Assembly: GCA_026392575.1 (NCBI GenBank)
Contig: JAPLBU010000093.1
Span: forward strand, 673 to 10,213
Direction of reading: 5' to 3'
DNA length: 9,541 bases
From: Actinomycetota bacterium
GTDB taxonomy: Bacteria > Actinomycetota > Actinomycetes > S36-B12
Position numbers and translations under genes: made by a program. Below, piece by piece: positions 1 through 6,402 of the stretch; the first letter of the stretch is position 1, and each line of letters starts with the position of its first letter. Below the pieces are notes generated by a model. That model searched no databases. It was not told the origin of the DNA and saw only the letters and a program-made list of their open reading frames with translations.

Positions 1-355
1 CGTCATCGAGGAACTCCACCTGTGCGCGCAGCAGTGGTTCGCTGTCGTCCACGCCCAGGAGGCGGAAACGCCGGCTGCCCGTGGTGACGATGTCGTATCG
101 CCCGTCGTCGAACAGTTCGGCCTGCCGAAGGACGGTCGCGGTGCCGATCGGGTAGAGGGCGTCGATTCCGTCGCGCTCGACGATGCGCCCGTCGCGGATG
201 GCGACGACGCCGAACTCCCGCGCGTCCTCGTCCTCGATAGCGAGCAGCTCCGCGACGAGGTCGCGATAGCGGTGCTCGAAGATGTGCAGCGGCAGTACGA
301 GACCCGGGACGAGAGGGGTGTTCAGCGGGAACAGCGGAAGGGGTGCGGCCACCAT
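1..355 (-). CDS. Stand-alone LON substrate-binding (N-terminal) domain protein, 3' end beyond window
   Basis: The minus strand reads open from an ATG at 355 to the window edge (118 codons, C-terminus missing). Residues 6-34 are the hallmark of the LON substrate-binding domain, a PUA-like fold: LPLFPLNTPLVPGLVLPLHI followed by FEHRYRDLV. Further on, GVVAIRDGR, YPIGTATVLRQAELFDDGRYDIV and GSRRFRLL fit the strands of the same domain. In actinobacteria this family is usually a single-domain protein of roughly 200 residues without the Lon ATPase and protease parts; here nothing beyond the first half is visible, so an attached protease cannot be excluded from sequence. Its cellular role is not established; a peptide- or protein-binding role is inferred from the fold. 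A GTG directly follows the ATG and is a possible alternative start. It is divergent from hisD, with a shared promoter region of 19 bp. Confidence 0.87.
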   Translation of the reverse strand, partial: MVAAPLPLFPLNTPLVPGLVLPLHIFEHRYRDLVAELLAIEDEDAREFGVVAIRDGRIVERDGIDALYPIGTATVLRQAELFDDGRYDIVTTGSRRFRLLGVDDSEPLLRAQVEFLDD

Positions 356-362
356 GGCAGCG

Positions 363-369
363 TAAGGTA
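363..369. promoter_or_regulatory. Overlapping divergent -10 elements, hisD and LON-domain gene
   Basis: On the plus strand TAAGGT (363-368) matches the TANNNT -10 pattern and ends exactly 6 nt before the hisD GTG, so the transcript would start at or next to the start codon (leaderless). On the minus strand TACCTT (369-364) is an equally good -10 for the LON-domain gene, predicting a start near 357 and a leader of about 2 nt. The two predicted starts are 18 bp apart on opposite strands. I see no convincing -35 box on either side. The hexamers are seen; promoter activity is inferred. Confidence 0.55.
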
Positions 370-374
370 GGCCC

Positions 375-1694
375 GTGATCCGTCGCATCGACCTCCGTGG
401 TTCGCAGGCCGACCCGCGCAGCCTGCTGCCCCGTGCCGCCATGGATGTGGCGGACGCAGGCGACCGAAGCCGTCCGATCATCGAGGATGTCCGCACCGGT
501 GGGGCCGAGGCCGTCCTTCGCTGGACCGAGCAGCTCGACGGTGTGCGTCCGCCCTCGCTGCGAGTTCCGCCCGAAGTCATGCAGCAGGCCACCGACGCCC
601 TCGACCCGGCCGTGCGCGAGGCGCTGCTGGAGTCGATCGCCCGCGCCCGCCACGTGCATATGGACCAGCGGCGCACCGACACCTCGACCGTGGTCGTCCC
701 GGGCGGCATGGTCACCGAGCGCTGGCTTCCGGTCGACCGGGTCGGGCTCTACGTCCCCGGTGGTCGCGCGGTGTACCCCAGCAGCGTGATCATGAACGTC
801 GTGCCCGCTCAGGTGGCCGGCGTTGCGTCTCTCGCGGTGGTGTCGCCGGCGCAGCGCGACTTCGGCGGCTGGCCGCACCCCACGATCCTGGCGGCCTGTG
901 CCCTGCTCGGCGTCGACGAGGTGTACTCCGTCGGTGGCGCGCAGGCGGTGGCCATGCTCGCCTTCGGAGTCGACCTGCCGGAGGGCGGTCGCTGCGAGCC
1001 GGTCGACCTCGTCACGGGGCCGGGCAACATCTACGTCACGGCAGCCAAGCGCGCACTGCAGGGGGTTATCGGCATCGACTCGGAGGCCGGGCCCACCGAG
1101 GTTCTCGTCCTTGCCGACGACACTGCCGATGCGGCCCATGTCGCGGCCGATCTCATCAGCCAAGCCGAACACGATGTCCTGGCGGCTGCTGTCCTGGTCA
1201 CTCCCTCCGAGGAGCTCGCCCGAGCCGTCGAAATGGAGGTTGCACGGCAGGTCGCGCAGACCAAGCACGTCGAGCGCGTCACCGAGGCCCTGTCCGGCAC
1301 GCAGAGCGCCATCGTCATCGTCGATGATCTCGAGGCCGGACTCCGAGTCGTGGACGCCTACGCGGCCGAGCACCTCGAGATCCACACCCGCGATGCCCGC
1401 GAATGGGCGATGCGTGTGCGCAACGCCGGAGCCATCTTCGTCGGCACGTATTCGCCCGTATCGCTCGGCGACTATGCAGCAGGATCGAATCACGTGCTGC
1501 CGACCGCCGGATCCGCGCGGCACTCGTCCGGTCTGTCCGTCCAGTCGTTCCTGCGCGGGATCCATGTCGTGGAGTACGACGCCAATGCCCTGCGCGACGT
1601 GGCGCCGCACGTGCTGGCGCTGTCTGCCGCTGAGGACCTGCCCGGCCACGGCGACGCGATCCGCGTGCGCCTGTCGTCCGGCGACGTGCGGTGA
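375..1694 (+). CDS. hisD: Histidinol dehydrogenase
   Basis: This 439-residue enzyme catalyses the last two steps of histidine synthesis in the cytoplasm, oxidising L-histidinol through histidinal to L-histidine with two NAD+ and a bound zinc. The family motifs are intact and in order: VGLYVPGGRAVYPSSV near 123-138, VGGAQAVAMLAFG at 186-198, TGPGNIYVTAAKR at 214-226, and SQAEHD at 262-267, whose Gln263 and His266 correspond to zinc ligands. AAEHLEI follows at 330-336 with catalytic Glu332-His333, then GDYAAGSNHVLPT at 365-377 (Asp366, third ligand), and His425 near the C-terminus is the likely last ligand. Length is normal for the family. The GTG start is chosen because the protein begins with the typical MIRRIDLRG and a -10-like hexamer lies at leaderless distance. 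It overlaps hisC by 4 nt (GTGA) and heads the histidine cluster. Confidence 0.97.
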   Translation: MIRRIDLRGSQADPRSLLPRAAMDVADAGDRSRPIIEDVRTGGAEAVLRWTEQLDGVRPPSLRVPPEVMQQATDALDPAVREALLESIARARHVHMDQRRTDTSTVVVPGGMVTERWLPVDRVGLYVPGGRAVYPSSVIMNVVPAQVAGVASLAVVSPAQRDFGGWPHPTILAACALLGVDEVYSVGGAQAVAMLAFGVDLPEGGRCEPVDLVTGPGNIYVTAAKRALQGVIGIDSEAGPTEVLVLADDTADAAHVAADLISQAEHDVLAAAVLVTPSEELARAVEMEVARQVAQTKHVERVTEALSGTQSAIVIVDDLEAGLRVVDAYAAEHLEIHTRDAREWAMRVRNAGAIFVGTYSPVSLGDYAAGSNHVLPTAGSARHSSGLSVQSFLRGIHVVEYDANALRDVAPHVLALSAAEDLPGHGDAIRVRLSSGDVR

Positions 1695-2815
1695 GCGGCC
1701 CCTTCGTCCTGCCGATCCGTGCGGATCTGGTTGGCATCGCCTCGTACGGGGCACCGCAGCTCGATGTCGCAGCGCGCCTAAACGTCAACGAGAACCCGTT
1801 CCCACTGCCAGACGACCTCGCAGCGGCAATGGGGGTTGCGGTGGCTGCTGCCGCCGTCGATCTCAACCGCTACCCCGATCGCGATGCCACCCGCCTGCGG
1901 CAGGCGCTCGCCGACTACATCGCCGACGAGTCCGGCGTGCGCGTTCCCGTCGAGCGGGTGTGGGCGGCCAACGGCTCCAATGAGGTCATGCACCATGTCT
2001 TCCTGGCCTTCGGCGGGCCCGGGCGGCTGGCGATCACCTTTGATCCGACCTACTCGATGTATCCGGAGTACGCGCGCGACACGTTCACCGAGTACGAGGC
2101 CTATCCCCGCACCGCCGAATTCGCCATCGATGTCGCGGCTGCCGTCGACCTGATCCTCCGGCGCCGCCCCACCCTGATTCTGCTGACCTCGCCGAACAAC
2201 CCCACCGGGACAGCCCTGCCGCAGGCTGATATCCGCGCGCTGGCGCAGGCGGCGCTCGAAGTCGGGGCCATGGTCGTGGTGGACGAGGCGTATGCCGAGT
2301 TTCGGCATCACGGCGTGCCGAGTGCGTGCGCGCTGCTCGATGAGTTCCCGAACCTGATCGTCACCCGCACAATGAGCAAGGCGTTCGCCCTGGCGGGCGC
2401 GCGACTGGGCTACGCCGTCGTGGCAGACCCTCGTGTCGTGGACACGTTCATGGTGGTCCGACTGCCGTACCACCTGTCCGCCGTCACTCAGGCGGTTGCA
2501 CTCACGGCCCTCCGGCACTCCGACGTCCTGCAGGCGCAGGTTGCCCTGCTGCGAGACGAACGCGACTCGCTTTCTTCGTGGCTCGTCGACGCCGGGTTCA
2601 CGGTGGTGCCGAGCGATGCGAACTTCATCCTTTTCGGAAGGTTCGACGACCGAGACGCGGTCTGGCGTGCGCTGCTCGAGCAGGGCGTCCTGATCCGACA
2701 GGCCGGGCCGGCCGGCTGGCTGCGCGTGACGGTCGGGACCCCGGCCGAGAACGATATGTTCAGACAGGCGCTGGTCGTTGCGACGAGCTCCCGAGACGAG
2801 GAAGGCCGCCCATGA
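1691..2815 (+). CDS. hisC: Histidinol-phosphate aminotransferase
   Basis: This 374-residue PLP-dependent class I/II aminotransferase converts imidazole-acetol phosphate and glutamate to L-histidinol phosphate and 2-oxoglutarate. The fold is readable throughout: LNVNENPFPLP at 30-40 (substrate loop), LNRYPD at 58-63, NGSNE at 94-98, SPNNPTG at 167-173 with the PLP-contacting Asn170, VVVDEAYAEF at 195-204 with Asp198 and Tyr201, and TMSKAFALAGARLGY at 227-241. Lys230 is the Schiff-base lysine and Arg238 contacts the PLP phosphate; WLRVTVG at 343-349 supplies the carboxylate-binding Arg346. The GTG start overlaps the hisD stop in a GTGA arrangement, which implies translational coupling; no strong ribosome binding site is seen. 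Neighbours fix the identity as HisC rather than another aminotransferase of the same fold. It ends in an ATGA overlap with hisB. Confidence 0.96.
   Translation: MSGPFVLPIRADLVGIASYGAPQLDVAARLNVNENPFPLPDDLAAAMGVAVAAAAVDLNRYPDRDATRLRQALADYIADESGVRVPVERVWAANGSNEVMHHVFLAFGGPGRLAITFDPTYSMYPEYARDTFTEYEAYPRTAEFAIDVAAAVDLILRRRPTLILLTSPNNPTGTALPQADIRALAQAALEVGAMVVVDEAYAEFRHHGVPSACALLDEFPNLIVTRTMSKAFALAGARLGYAVVADPRVVDTFMVVRLPYHLSAVTQAVALTALRHSDVLQAQVALLRDERDSLSSWLVDAGFTVVPSDANFILFGRFDDRDAVWRALLEQGVLIRQAGPAGWLRVTVGTPAENDMFRQALVVATSSRDEEGRP
2798..2805 (+). promoter_or_regulatory. Strong ribosome binding site for hisB inside hisC
   Basis: GAGGAAGG lies within the last codons of hisC, 6 nt before the hisB ATG at 2812. 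It is the clearest Shine-Dalgarno sequence in the histidine cluster and fixes the hisB start. It contrasts with hisD and priA, which have no ribosome binding site and look leaderless. Confidence 0.75.
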
Positions 2816-3414
2816 GTCGCACCGCGCGTGTCGAGCGCAGCACGAAGGAGAGCAGCGTCCTGGTCGAGGTCGACCTCGACGGCACCGGCTCGAGCAGCAT
2901 TGAGACGGGCGTGCCGTTCTTCGATCACATGCTGGCCCAGCTCGCCAAGCACGGTGGCCTTGATCTTGTCGTCCGCACGAGTGGCGATCTCGAGGTCGAC
3001 GCTCATCACACTGTCGAGGACACGTCACTCGCCCTGGGGCAGGCAATCAATGATGCCCTCGGCGATCGGGCGGGGCTGCGTCGCTACGGCGACGCCCTCG
3101 TGCCACTCGACGAGGCGCTTGTGCAGACAGCAGTCGACCTGTCCGGTCGGCCGTACCTGGTCCACGAGGAGCCCGAGATCGTCGAGCTCATCGGGTCGTA
3201 CGACACCTCGCTCACGCGGCATATCTGGGAGTCGCTCGTGGCGACCGCGCAGATCACCCTGCACGTGCGAGTCATCTCCGGACGCAATGCCCATCACATC
3301 GTCGAGGCGCAGTTCAAGTCGGTCGCCCGGTCATTGCGCGATGCGGTGGCCCTGGATCCGCGCGTCGTCGGTGTCCCGTCGACCAAGGGCACGCTGACTC
3401 CGCCGGTGTCGTGA
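2812..3414 (+). CDS. hisB: Imidazoleglycerol-phosphate dehydratase, monofunctional
   Basis: This 200-residue manganese enzyme dehydrates imidazole glycerol phosphate to imidazole-acetol phosphate, the substrate of HisC. It has the duplicated IGPD fold with both metal-binding motifs: FFDHMLAQLAKHG at 36-48, DAHHTVED at 63-70 with the His65-His66...Glu69 cluster, and SGRNAHHIVEAQFKSVARSL at 156-175 with His161-His162 and Glu165. The intervening DEAL (100-103) and SLTRHIWESL (133-142) are also typical. The length matches stand-alone IGPD; the phosphatase domain fused to it in enterobacteria is absent, so a separate histidinol-phosphatase must be encoded elsewhere. The ATG overlaps the hisC stop by 4 nt and has a strong ribosome binding site, so the longer open frame upstream of 2812 is not part of the gene. 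Confidence 0.97.
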   Translation: MSRTARVERSTKESSVLVEVDLDGTGSSSIETGVPFFDHMLAQLAKHGGLDLVVRTSGDLEVDAHHTVEDTSLALGQAINDALGDRAGLRRYGDALVPLDEALVQTAVDLSGRPYLVHEEPEIVELIGSYDTSLTRHIWESLVATAQITLHVRVISGRNAHHIVEAQFKSVARSLRDAVALDPRVVGVPSTKGTLTPPVS

Positions 3415-3421
3415 TCGCGTC

Positions 3422-4060
3422 ATGACCACTCGTTCCGTCGTTGTGCTGGACTACGGGTCCGGAAACCTGCGCTCAGCGCAACGTGCGCTCGAGCGCGTTG
3501 GAGCTACCGTCGCTGTGACGGACGACATCGATATCGCGTTGGCCGCTGACGGACTCGTCGTCCCCGGAGTCGGGGCGTATGCGGCGTGCATGGCCGGGAT
3601 CCGCGCGGTGCGTGGCGATGTCATCATCGATCGAAGGCTGGCGGGTGGCCGCCCGGTGCTCGGGATCTGCGTAGGAATGCAGGTGCTGTTCGGTCGCGGG
3701 GTTGAGCACGGGCTGGAGACCGAGGGGCTGGGTGAGTGGCCGGGTGTGGTCGAGCAGTTGCAGGCCGAGGTCCTTCCGCACATGGGCTGGAACACTGTCC
3801 GTCCACCAGCTGGGTCAACACTGTTTGCCGACGTGCGCGACGAGCGCTTCTACTTCGTCCACTCGTACGCAGTGACGTCGTGGGCGCTCACGGCCACCGA
3901 CCGAAACCGCATCACGCCGCATGTGACCTGGACGAGGCATGGACAGGACTTCGTCTCTGCGGTCGAGAACGGCCCGTTGTGTGCGACGCAGTTCCATCCG
4001 GAGAAGTCCGGTGATGCGGGAGCCACACTGCTGGAGGCGTGGGTCCGCTCCCTCCGGTAG
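3422..4060 (+). CDS. hisH: Imidazole glycerol phosphate synthase, glutaminase subunit
   Basis: This 212-residue class I (triad) glutamine amidotransferase supplies ammonia to HisF. The N-terminus VVVLDYGSGNLRSAQRALER is typical. VVPGVGAY at 46-53 forms the oxyanion strand, GICVGMQVLFG at 81-91 carries the nucleophile Cys83, HMGWN is the HisH-specific interface motif, FYFVHSYAV precedes the C-terminal part, and ATQFHPEKSG holds the triad residues His192 and Glu194. All catalytic residues are present. It starts 7 nt after hisB without a recognisable ribosome binding site, so coupling to hisB translation is likely. HisH works only as a complex with HisF, encoded two genes downstream with priA between them. 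Confidence 0.96.
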   Translation: MTTRSVVVLDYGSGNLRSAQRALERVGATVAVTDDIDIALAADGLVVPGVGAYAACMAGIRAVRGDVIIDRRLAGGRPVLGICVGMQVLFGRGVEHGLETEGLGEWPGVVEQLQAEVLPHMGWNTVRPPAGSTLFADVRDERFYFVHSYAVTSWALTATDRNRITPHVTWTRHGQDFVSAVENGPLCATQFHPEKSGDAGATLLEAWVRSLR

Positions 4061-4076
4061 GGGCACATGCGTTGGG

Positions 4077-4082
4077 TACAGT
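4077..4082 (+). promoter_or_regulatory. Candidate internal leaderless promoter for priA
   Basis: TACAGT fits the TANNNT -10 pattern and ends 6 nt before a GTG at 4089, which is directly followed by the ATG at 4092. This is the same geometry as in front of hisD. It lies in the 28-nt gap between hisH and priA, the widest gap within the hisD-hisF run. No clear -35 box is seen. It suggests priA-hisF can be transcribed separately from the upstream genes. Confidence 0.5.
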
Positions 4083-4088
4083 GACCGC

Positions 4089-4871
4089 GTGATGACTCCC
4101 CGACCGAAGTCCCTCGTCCTGCTGCCCGCCGTCGATATCGCGGACGGTCAGGCCGTTCGTCTCGTGCAGGGCAAGGCCGGTAGCGAGACGCACTACGGGT
4201 CACCGGTCGACGCCGCGCGCAGTTGGGTGGCACAGGGCGCCGAGTGGATCCACCTCGTCGATCTTGATGCGGCCTTCGGACGTGGCAGCAACGCTGCGCT
4301 GATCGCCCAGGTCGTTCGCGATGTCCGGTCCTCCGTCAAGGTCGAGCTCTCCGGTGGCATCCGCGACGACGAATCGCTGAAGCACGCGCTCGCCACCGGG
4401 TGCGAGCGCGTCAACCTCGGCACAGCGGCACTCGAGGACCCGGACTGGACCGAGAAGGTCATCGGGGAGCATGGCGATCGGATCGCGGTCGGGCTCGATG
4501 TGCGCGGCACCACGCTGTCGGCGCGCGGGTGGACCCAGGATGGCGGCGACCTGTGGGAGACCCTCGGCCGGCTGGATGCCGCCGGCTGTGCGCGCTACGT
4601 CGTCACCGACGTCGCCAAGGACGGCACGAGGCACGGCCCGAACTTCCACCTGCTCAAGCAGGGGTGCGAGTCGACGACCCGTCCGGTGCTCGCATCCGGG
4701 GGAATCGCGAAGCTCGAGGACCTGCACAAGCTCGCCGACATGGTGCCGCACGGCATCGAGGGAGCGATCGTGGGTCGGGCCCTGTACGACGGCGCCTTCA
4801 CACTGGCCGAGGCCATCGCAGCCATCGAACCGCGCTACGACCCCTACGAGTGGGGACCTGCGCGCCCGTGA
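4089..4871 (+). CDS. priA: Bifunctional phosphoribosyl isomerase A (HisA/TrpF)
   Basis: A (beta/alpha)8-barrel sugar isomerase. In actinobacteria PriA isomerises both ProFAR (histidine pathway, the HisA reaction) and phosphoribosyl anthranilate (tryptophan pathway, the TrpF reaction). Numbered from the ATG at 4092 (259 residues), LLPAVDI gives the catalytic Asp15, and Arg23 in GQAVRLVQG matches the substrate-binding arginine. VELSGGIRDD (84-93) and NLGTAAL (108-114) are phosphate-binding loops. GLDVRGTTLSARGWTQDGG (134-152) contains Arg145 and Trp147, the mobile-loop residues of PriA, and VTDVAKDGT (171-179) gives the second catalytic Asp177. ASGGI and GAIVGRALY finish the barrel. The RGW loop and overall similarity favour PriA over a histidine-only HisA. 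The start is GTG 4089, placed at leaderless distance from a -10 hexamer, or ATG 4092. It overlaps hisF by 4 nt (GTGA). Confidence 0.94.
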   Translation: MMTPRPKSLVLLPAVDIADGQAVRLVQGKAGSETHYGSPVDAARSWVAQGAEWIHLVDLDAAFGRGSNAALIAQVVRDVRSSVKVELSGGIRDDESLKHALATGCERVNLGTAALEDPDWTEKVIGEHGDRIAVGLDVRGTTLSARGWTQDGGDLWETLGRLDAAGCARYVVTDVAKDGTRHGPNFHLLKQGCESTTRPVLASGGIAKLEDLHKLADMVPHGIEGAIVGRALYDGAFTLAEAIAAIEPRYDPYEWGPARP

Positions 4872-5638
4872 GCGTTGCGATCCGCGTCATCCCCTGCCTC
4901 GACGTCGATGCAGGCCGCGTCGTCAAGGGGGTCAACTTCGTCGAACTCCGAGATGCGGGCGACCCGGTCGAACTGGCGACGGCATACGGCCTTGCCGGGG
5001 CCGATGAGCTGGTGTTCCTCGACATCACGGCATCGAGTGGCGCGCGAGAGACGACCTACGACGTGGTTCGTCGCACAGCAGAGACCGTCTTCATCCCGCT
5101 CACGGTGGGCGGGGGCGTGCGTGAGCCGGAGGACTTCAACCGACTGCTGCGGGCCGGCGCCGACAAGGTGAGCGTGAACACGGCTGCCATCCGCAACCCG
5201 CAGTTGCTGAGTGAGGCAGCCGAGCGGTTCGGTGCGCAGTGCGTTGTTCTCAGCGTCGACGCCCGGCGGTGTCGCGACGGCGTCACGACGGACAGCGGGT
5301 TCGAGGTCACGACGCATGGTGGTCGTCAGAGCACGGGGATCGATGCCGTCGCGTGGGCGATCGAGGGCGCGCGCCTTGGTGCCGGGGAGATCCTGCTCAA
5401 CTCGATGGACGCTGATGGCACCGAGGCGGGTTACGACATCCCGCTGATCGAGCTTGTGCGCCGTGAGGTGTCCGTTCCGCTGATCGCGAGTGGTGGCGCA
5501 GGTCGGCTGAGCGACTTCGTGCCCGCCGTGCAGGCTGGTGCGGATGCCGTGCTCGCTGCCAGCGTCTTCCACTTCGGGACGCTGTCGATCGCTGAGGTCA
5601 AGACCGCGATCGCGGAGGCCGGCTACCCCGTCCGCTGA
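4868..5638 (+). CDS. hisF: Imidazole glycerol phosphate synthase, cyclase subunit
   Basis: This 256-residue (beta/alpha)8 barrel uses ammonia delivered by HisH to split PRFAR into imidazole glycerol phosphate and AICAR, the latter returning to purine synthesis. Key elements: RVIPCLDVDAGRVVKGVNF at 6-24 with catalytic Asp12, ELVFLDITAS at 47-56, PLTVGGGVR at 77-85 (phosphate loop), KVSVNTAAI at 100-108, VVLSVDARR at 126-134 with the second catalytic Asp131, EILLNSMDADGTEAGYD at 174-190, IASGGAG at 206-212 and AVLAASVFHFG at 227-237. Length and motifs are normal. The GTG start overlaps the priA stop in a GTGA arrangement. Its last 16 nt overlap the end of the convergent minus-strand gene, and a large hairpin begins 15 nt after its stop. 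Confidence 0.97.
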   Translation: MSVAIRVIPCLDVDAGRVVKGVNFVELRDAGDPVELATAYGLAGADELVFLDITASSGARETTYDVVRRTAETVFIPLTVGGGVREPEDFNRLLRAGADKVSVNTAAIRNPQLLSEAAERFGAQCVVLSVDARRCRDGVTTDSGFEVTTHGGRQSTGIDAVAWAIEGARLGAGEILLNSMDADGTEAGYDIPLIELVRREVSVPLIASGGAGRLSDFVPAVQAGADAVLAASVFHFGTLSIAEVKTAIAEAGYPVR

Positions 5639-6369
5639 CGCACTCGACCGAGGTCGGTCTTGAGGTTGGTGGCGTTTTCCGGCCCGGAAAACGCCACCAA
5701 CCTCAAGATCGACGGGTTCTTCGCGCCCCAGATGGAGATGGTCGCCAACTCGAACGCAGCAACGGCCGCGGGGTCGCCCGTGACCTCGAGGTGTACGGCA
5801 CGCCGGCCGTAGGAGCGCAGCAGCAGCTCCTGCGCCGTGCCGCGGAGGGTGACCATCGGATCACCCTTGTGGGCCACGATCTCGCCACCCACCCCGTCCG
5901 TGCGCACGAGCGTCACGCCGACCGGCACCCGGCGGTACATCAGCCGGGCCAGCTGGCGTAGGCGACCCCAGAGCTCGTCGGCAAGGTCGGCCGGGAGGTC
6001 GCGCGGCTGCCAGTCGGCCTGCGCGCGACGGACATCCTCGTGATGCACGACGTACTCGACGAGGTTGCCGAGCCCGTCCATTCCGGGAACGGAGAAGACG
6101 GACAGCGTGGGCGGGCCGGTGCGGACCTTGCGCACGAGCTCGGGGTAGGACTGCGCTGCCGTCGCGCGGGTCACGCGGTCGGTCCAGCCGGCCAGCGGGG
6201 AGACGATGATGCCCACGGCGGCGTCGGGGCGGGATTCGCGCACGACGAGGTGCGCTGCCAGGTCCTTGGTCGTCCAGCCCTCGCACAGGGTCGGGGCATT
6301 GGGGCCGGTGGCGAGCATCAGTTCGGCAAGTTCGCGGCGTTCCCGTCGGGCGTGCTCAGAGGCGCTCAT
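5623..6369 (-). CDS. TIGR03085 family protein, DinB-like metal-binding fold, with extended C-terminus
   Basis: This 248-residue protein belongs to an actinobacterial family related to the DinB/mycothiol-dependent maleylpyruvate isomerase N-terminal helical bundle. ERRELAELMLATGPNAPTLC and EGWTTKDLAAHLVVRESRPD (residues 11-49) are typical, as are PLAGWTDRV (58-66) and NLVEYVVHHEDVRRAQ (102-117). His40, Glu105 and His109 match the spacing of the metal triad in that superfamily (inferred). The biochemical function is unknown; a thiol-dependent transferase or isomerase is only a guess from the fold. The family usually ends near residue 213 (ELATISI); the remaining 35 residues are largely encoded by the palindrome at 5653-5713 and look like read-through sequence. 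The start at 6369 is supported by AGAGGA 7 nt upstream. The gene is divergent from hisI and convergent with hisF, overlapping hisF by 16 nt. Confidence 0.88.
   Translation of the reverse strand: MSASEHARRERRELAELMLATGPNAPTLCEGWTTKDLAAHLVVRESRPDAAVGIIVSPLAGWTDRVTRATAAQSYPELVRKVRTGPPTLSVFSVPGMDGLGNLVEYVVHHEDVRRAQADWQPRDLPADLADELWGRLRQLARLMYRRVPVGVTLVRTDGVGGEIVAHKGDPMVTLRGTAQELLLRSYGRRAVHLEVTGDPAAVAAFELATISIWGAKNPSILRLVAFSGPENATNLKTDLGRVRQRTG
5653..5713. terminator. 61-bp near-perfect palindrome after hisF, probable bidirectional terminator
   Basis: Arms 5653-5682 and 5684-5713 pair across a single central C at 5683: 29 of 30 positions are Watson-Crick and one (G5657/T5709) is a G-U wobble in plus-strand RNA. 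The inner 49 bp (5659-5707) are a perfect palindrome, built on GTTTTCCGG/CCGGAAAAC. It begins 15 nt after the hisF stop, where a terminator is expected between convergent genes. There is no T-tract on either side, as is common for GC-rich actinobacterial terminators. In RNA of the minus-strand gene the wobble becomes a C-A mismatch, so folding is slightly better in the hisF transcript. A smaller alternative stem (5646-5651 with 5654-5659) competes with its base. The length is unusual for a terminator, so a dispersed palindromic repeat is an alternative. Confidence 0.7.
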
Positions 6370-6376
6370 GGGTCGA

Positions 6377-6382
6377 TCCTCT
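6377..6382 (-). promoter_or_regulatory. Ribosome binding site for the TIGR03085 gene
   Basis: On the minus strand AGAGGA lies 7 nt before the ATG at 6369. It decides the start of this gene, since the open frame continues about 110 codons further upstream, antisense to hisI. Confidence 0.65.
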
Positions 6383-6390
6383 CGCACCGG

Positions 6391-6397
6391 CAGAATG
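6391..6397. promoter_or_regulatory. Overlapping divergent -10 elements, hisI and TIGR03085 gene
   Basis: Plus-strand CAGAAT (6391-6396) ends 6 nt before the hisI ATG, predicting a leaderless transcript. Minus-strand CATTCT (6397-6392) predicts a start near 6385 for the TIGR03085 gene, giving a leader of about 16 nt that contains its ribosome binding site. The hexamers overlap by 5 bp and the predicted starts are 18 bp apart, exactly as in the hisD region. Both hexamers deviate from consensus at the first base and no -35 is evident, so activity is inferred. Confidence 0.45.
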
Positions 6398-6402
6398 GGG
6401 CC

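Noticed and set aside
3..1754. A 583-codon open frame on the minus strand opposite hisD
   Set aside because: It runs through hisD, which has every catalytic motif. The translation is arginine/glycine/histidine-rich without recognisable domains, the usual antisense shadow in GC-rich DNA. It also crosses the divergent promoter region.
1778..3046. A 422-codon minus-strand open frame opposite hisC and the start of hisB
   Set aside because: Low-complexity antisense translation spanning two real genes and their junction, with no family motif.
5646..5659. Small inverted repeat GACCGA/TCGGTC just after hisF as a separate terminator
   Set aside because: The loop would be only 2 nt and the right arm overlaps the base of the much larger palindrome. 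It is at most an alternative fold.
5644..5713. TCGAC at both ends of the palindrome as a target-site duplication
   Set aside because: A 5-bp match in GC-rich DNA is expected by chance, and the right copy lies inside the palindrome arm, so it does not flank the element.
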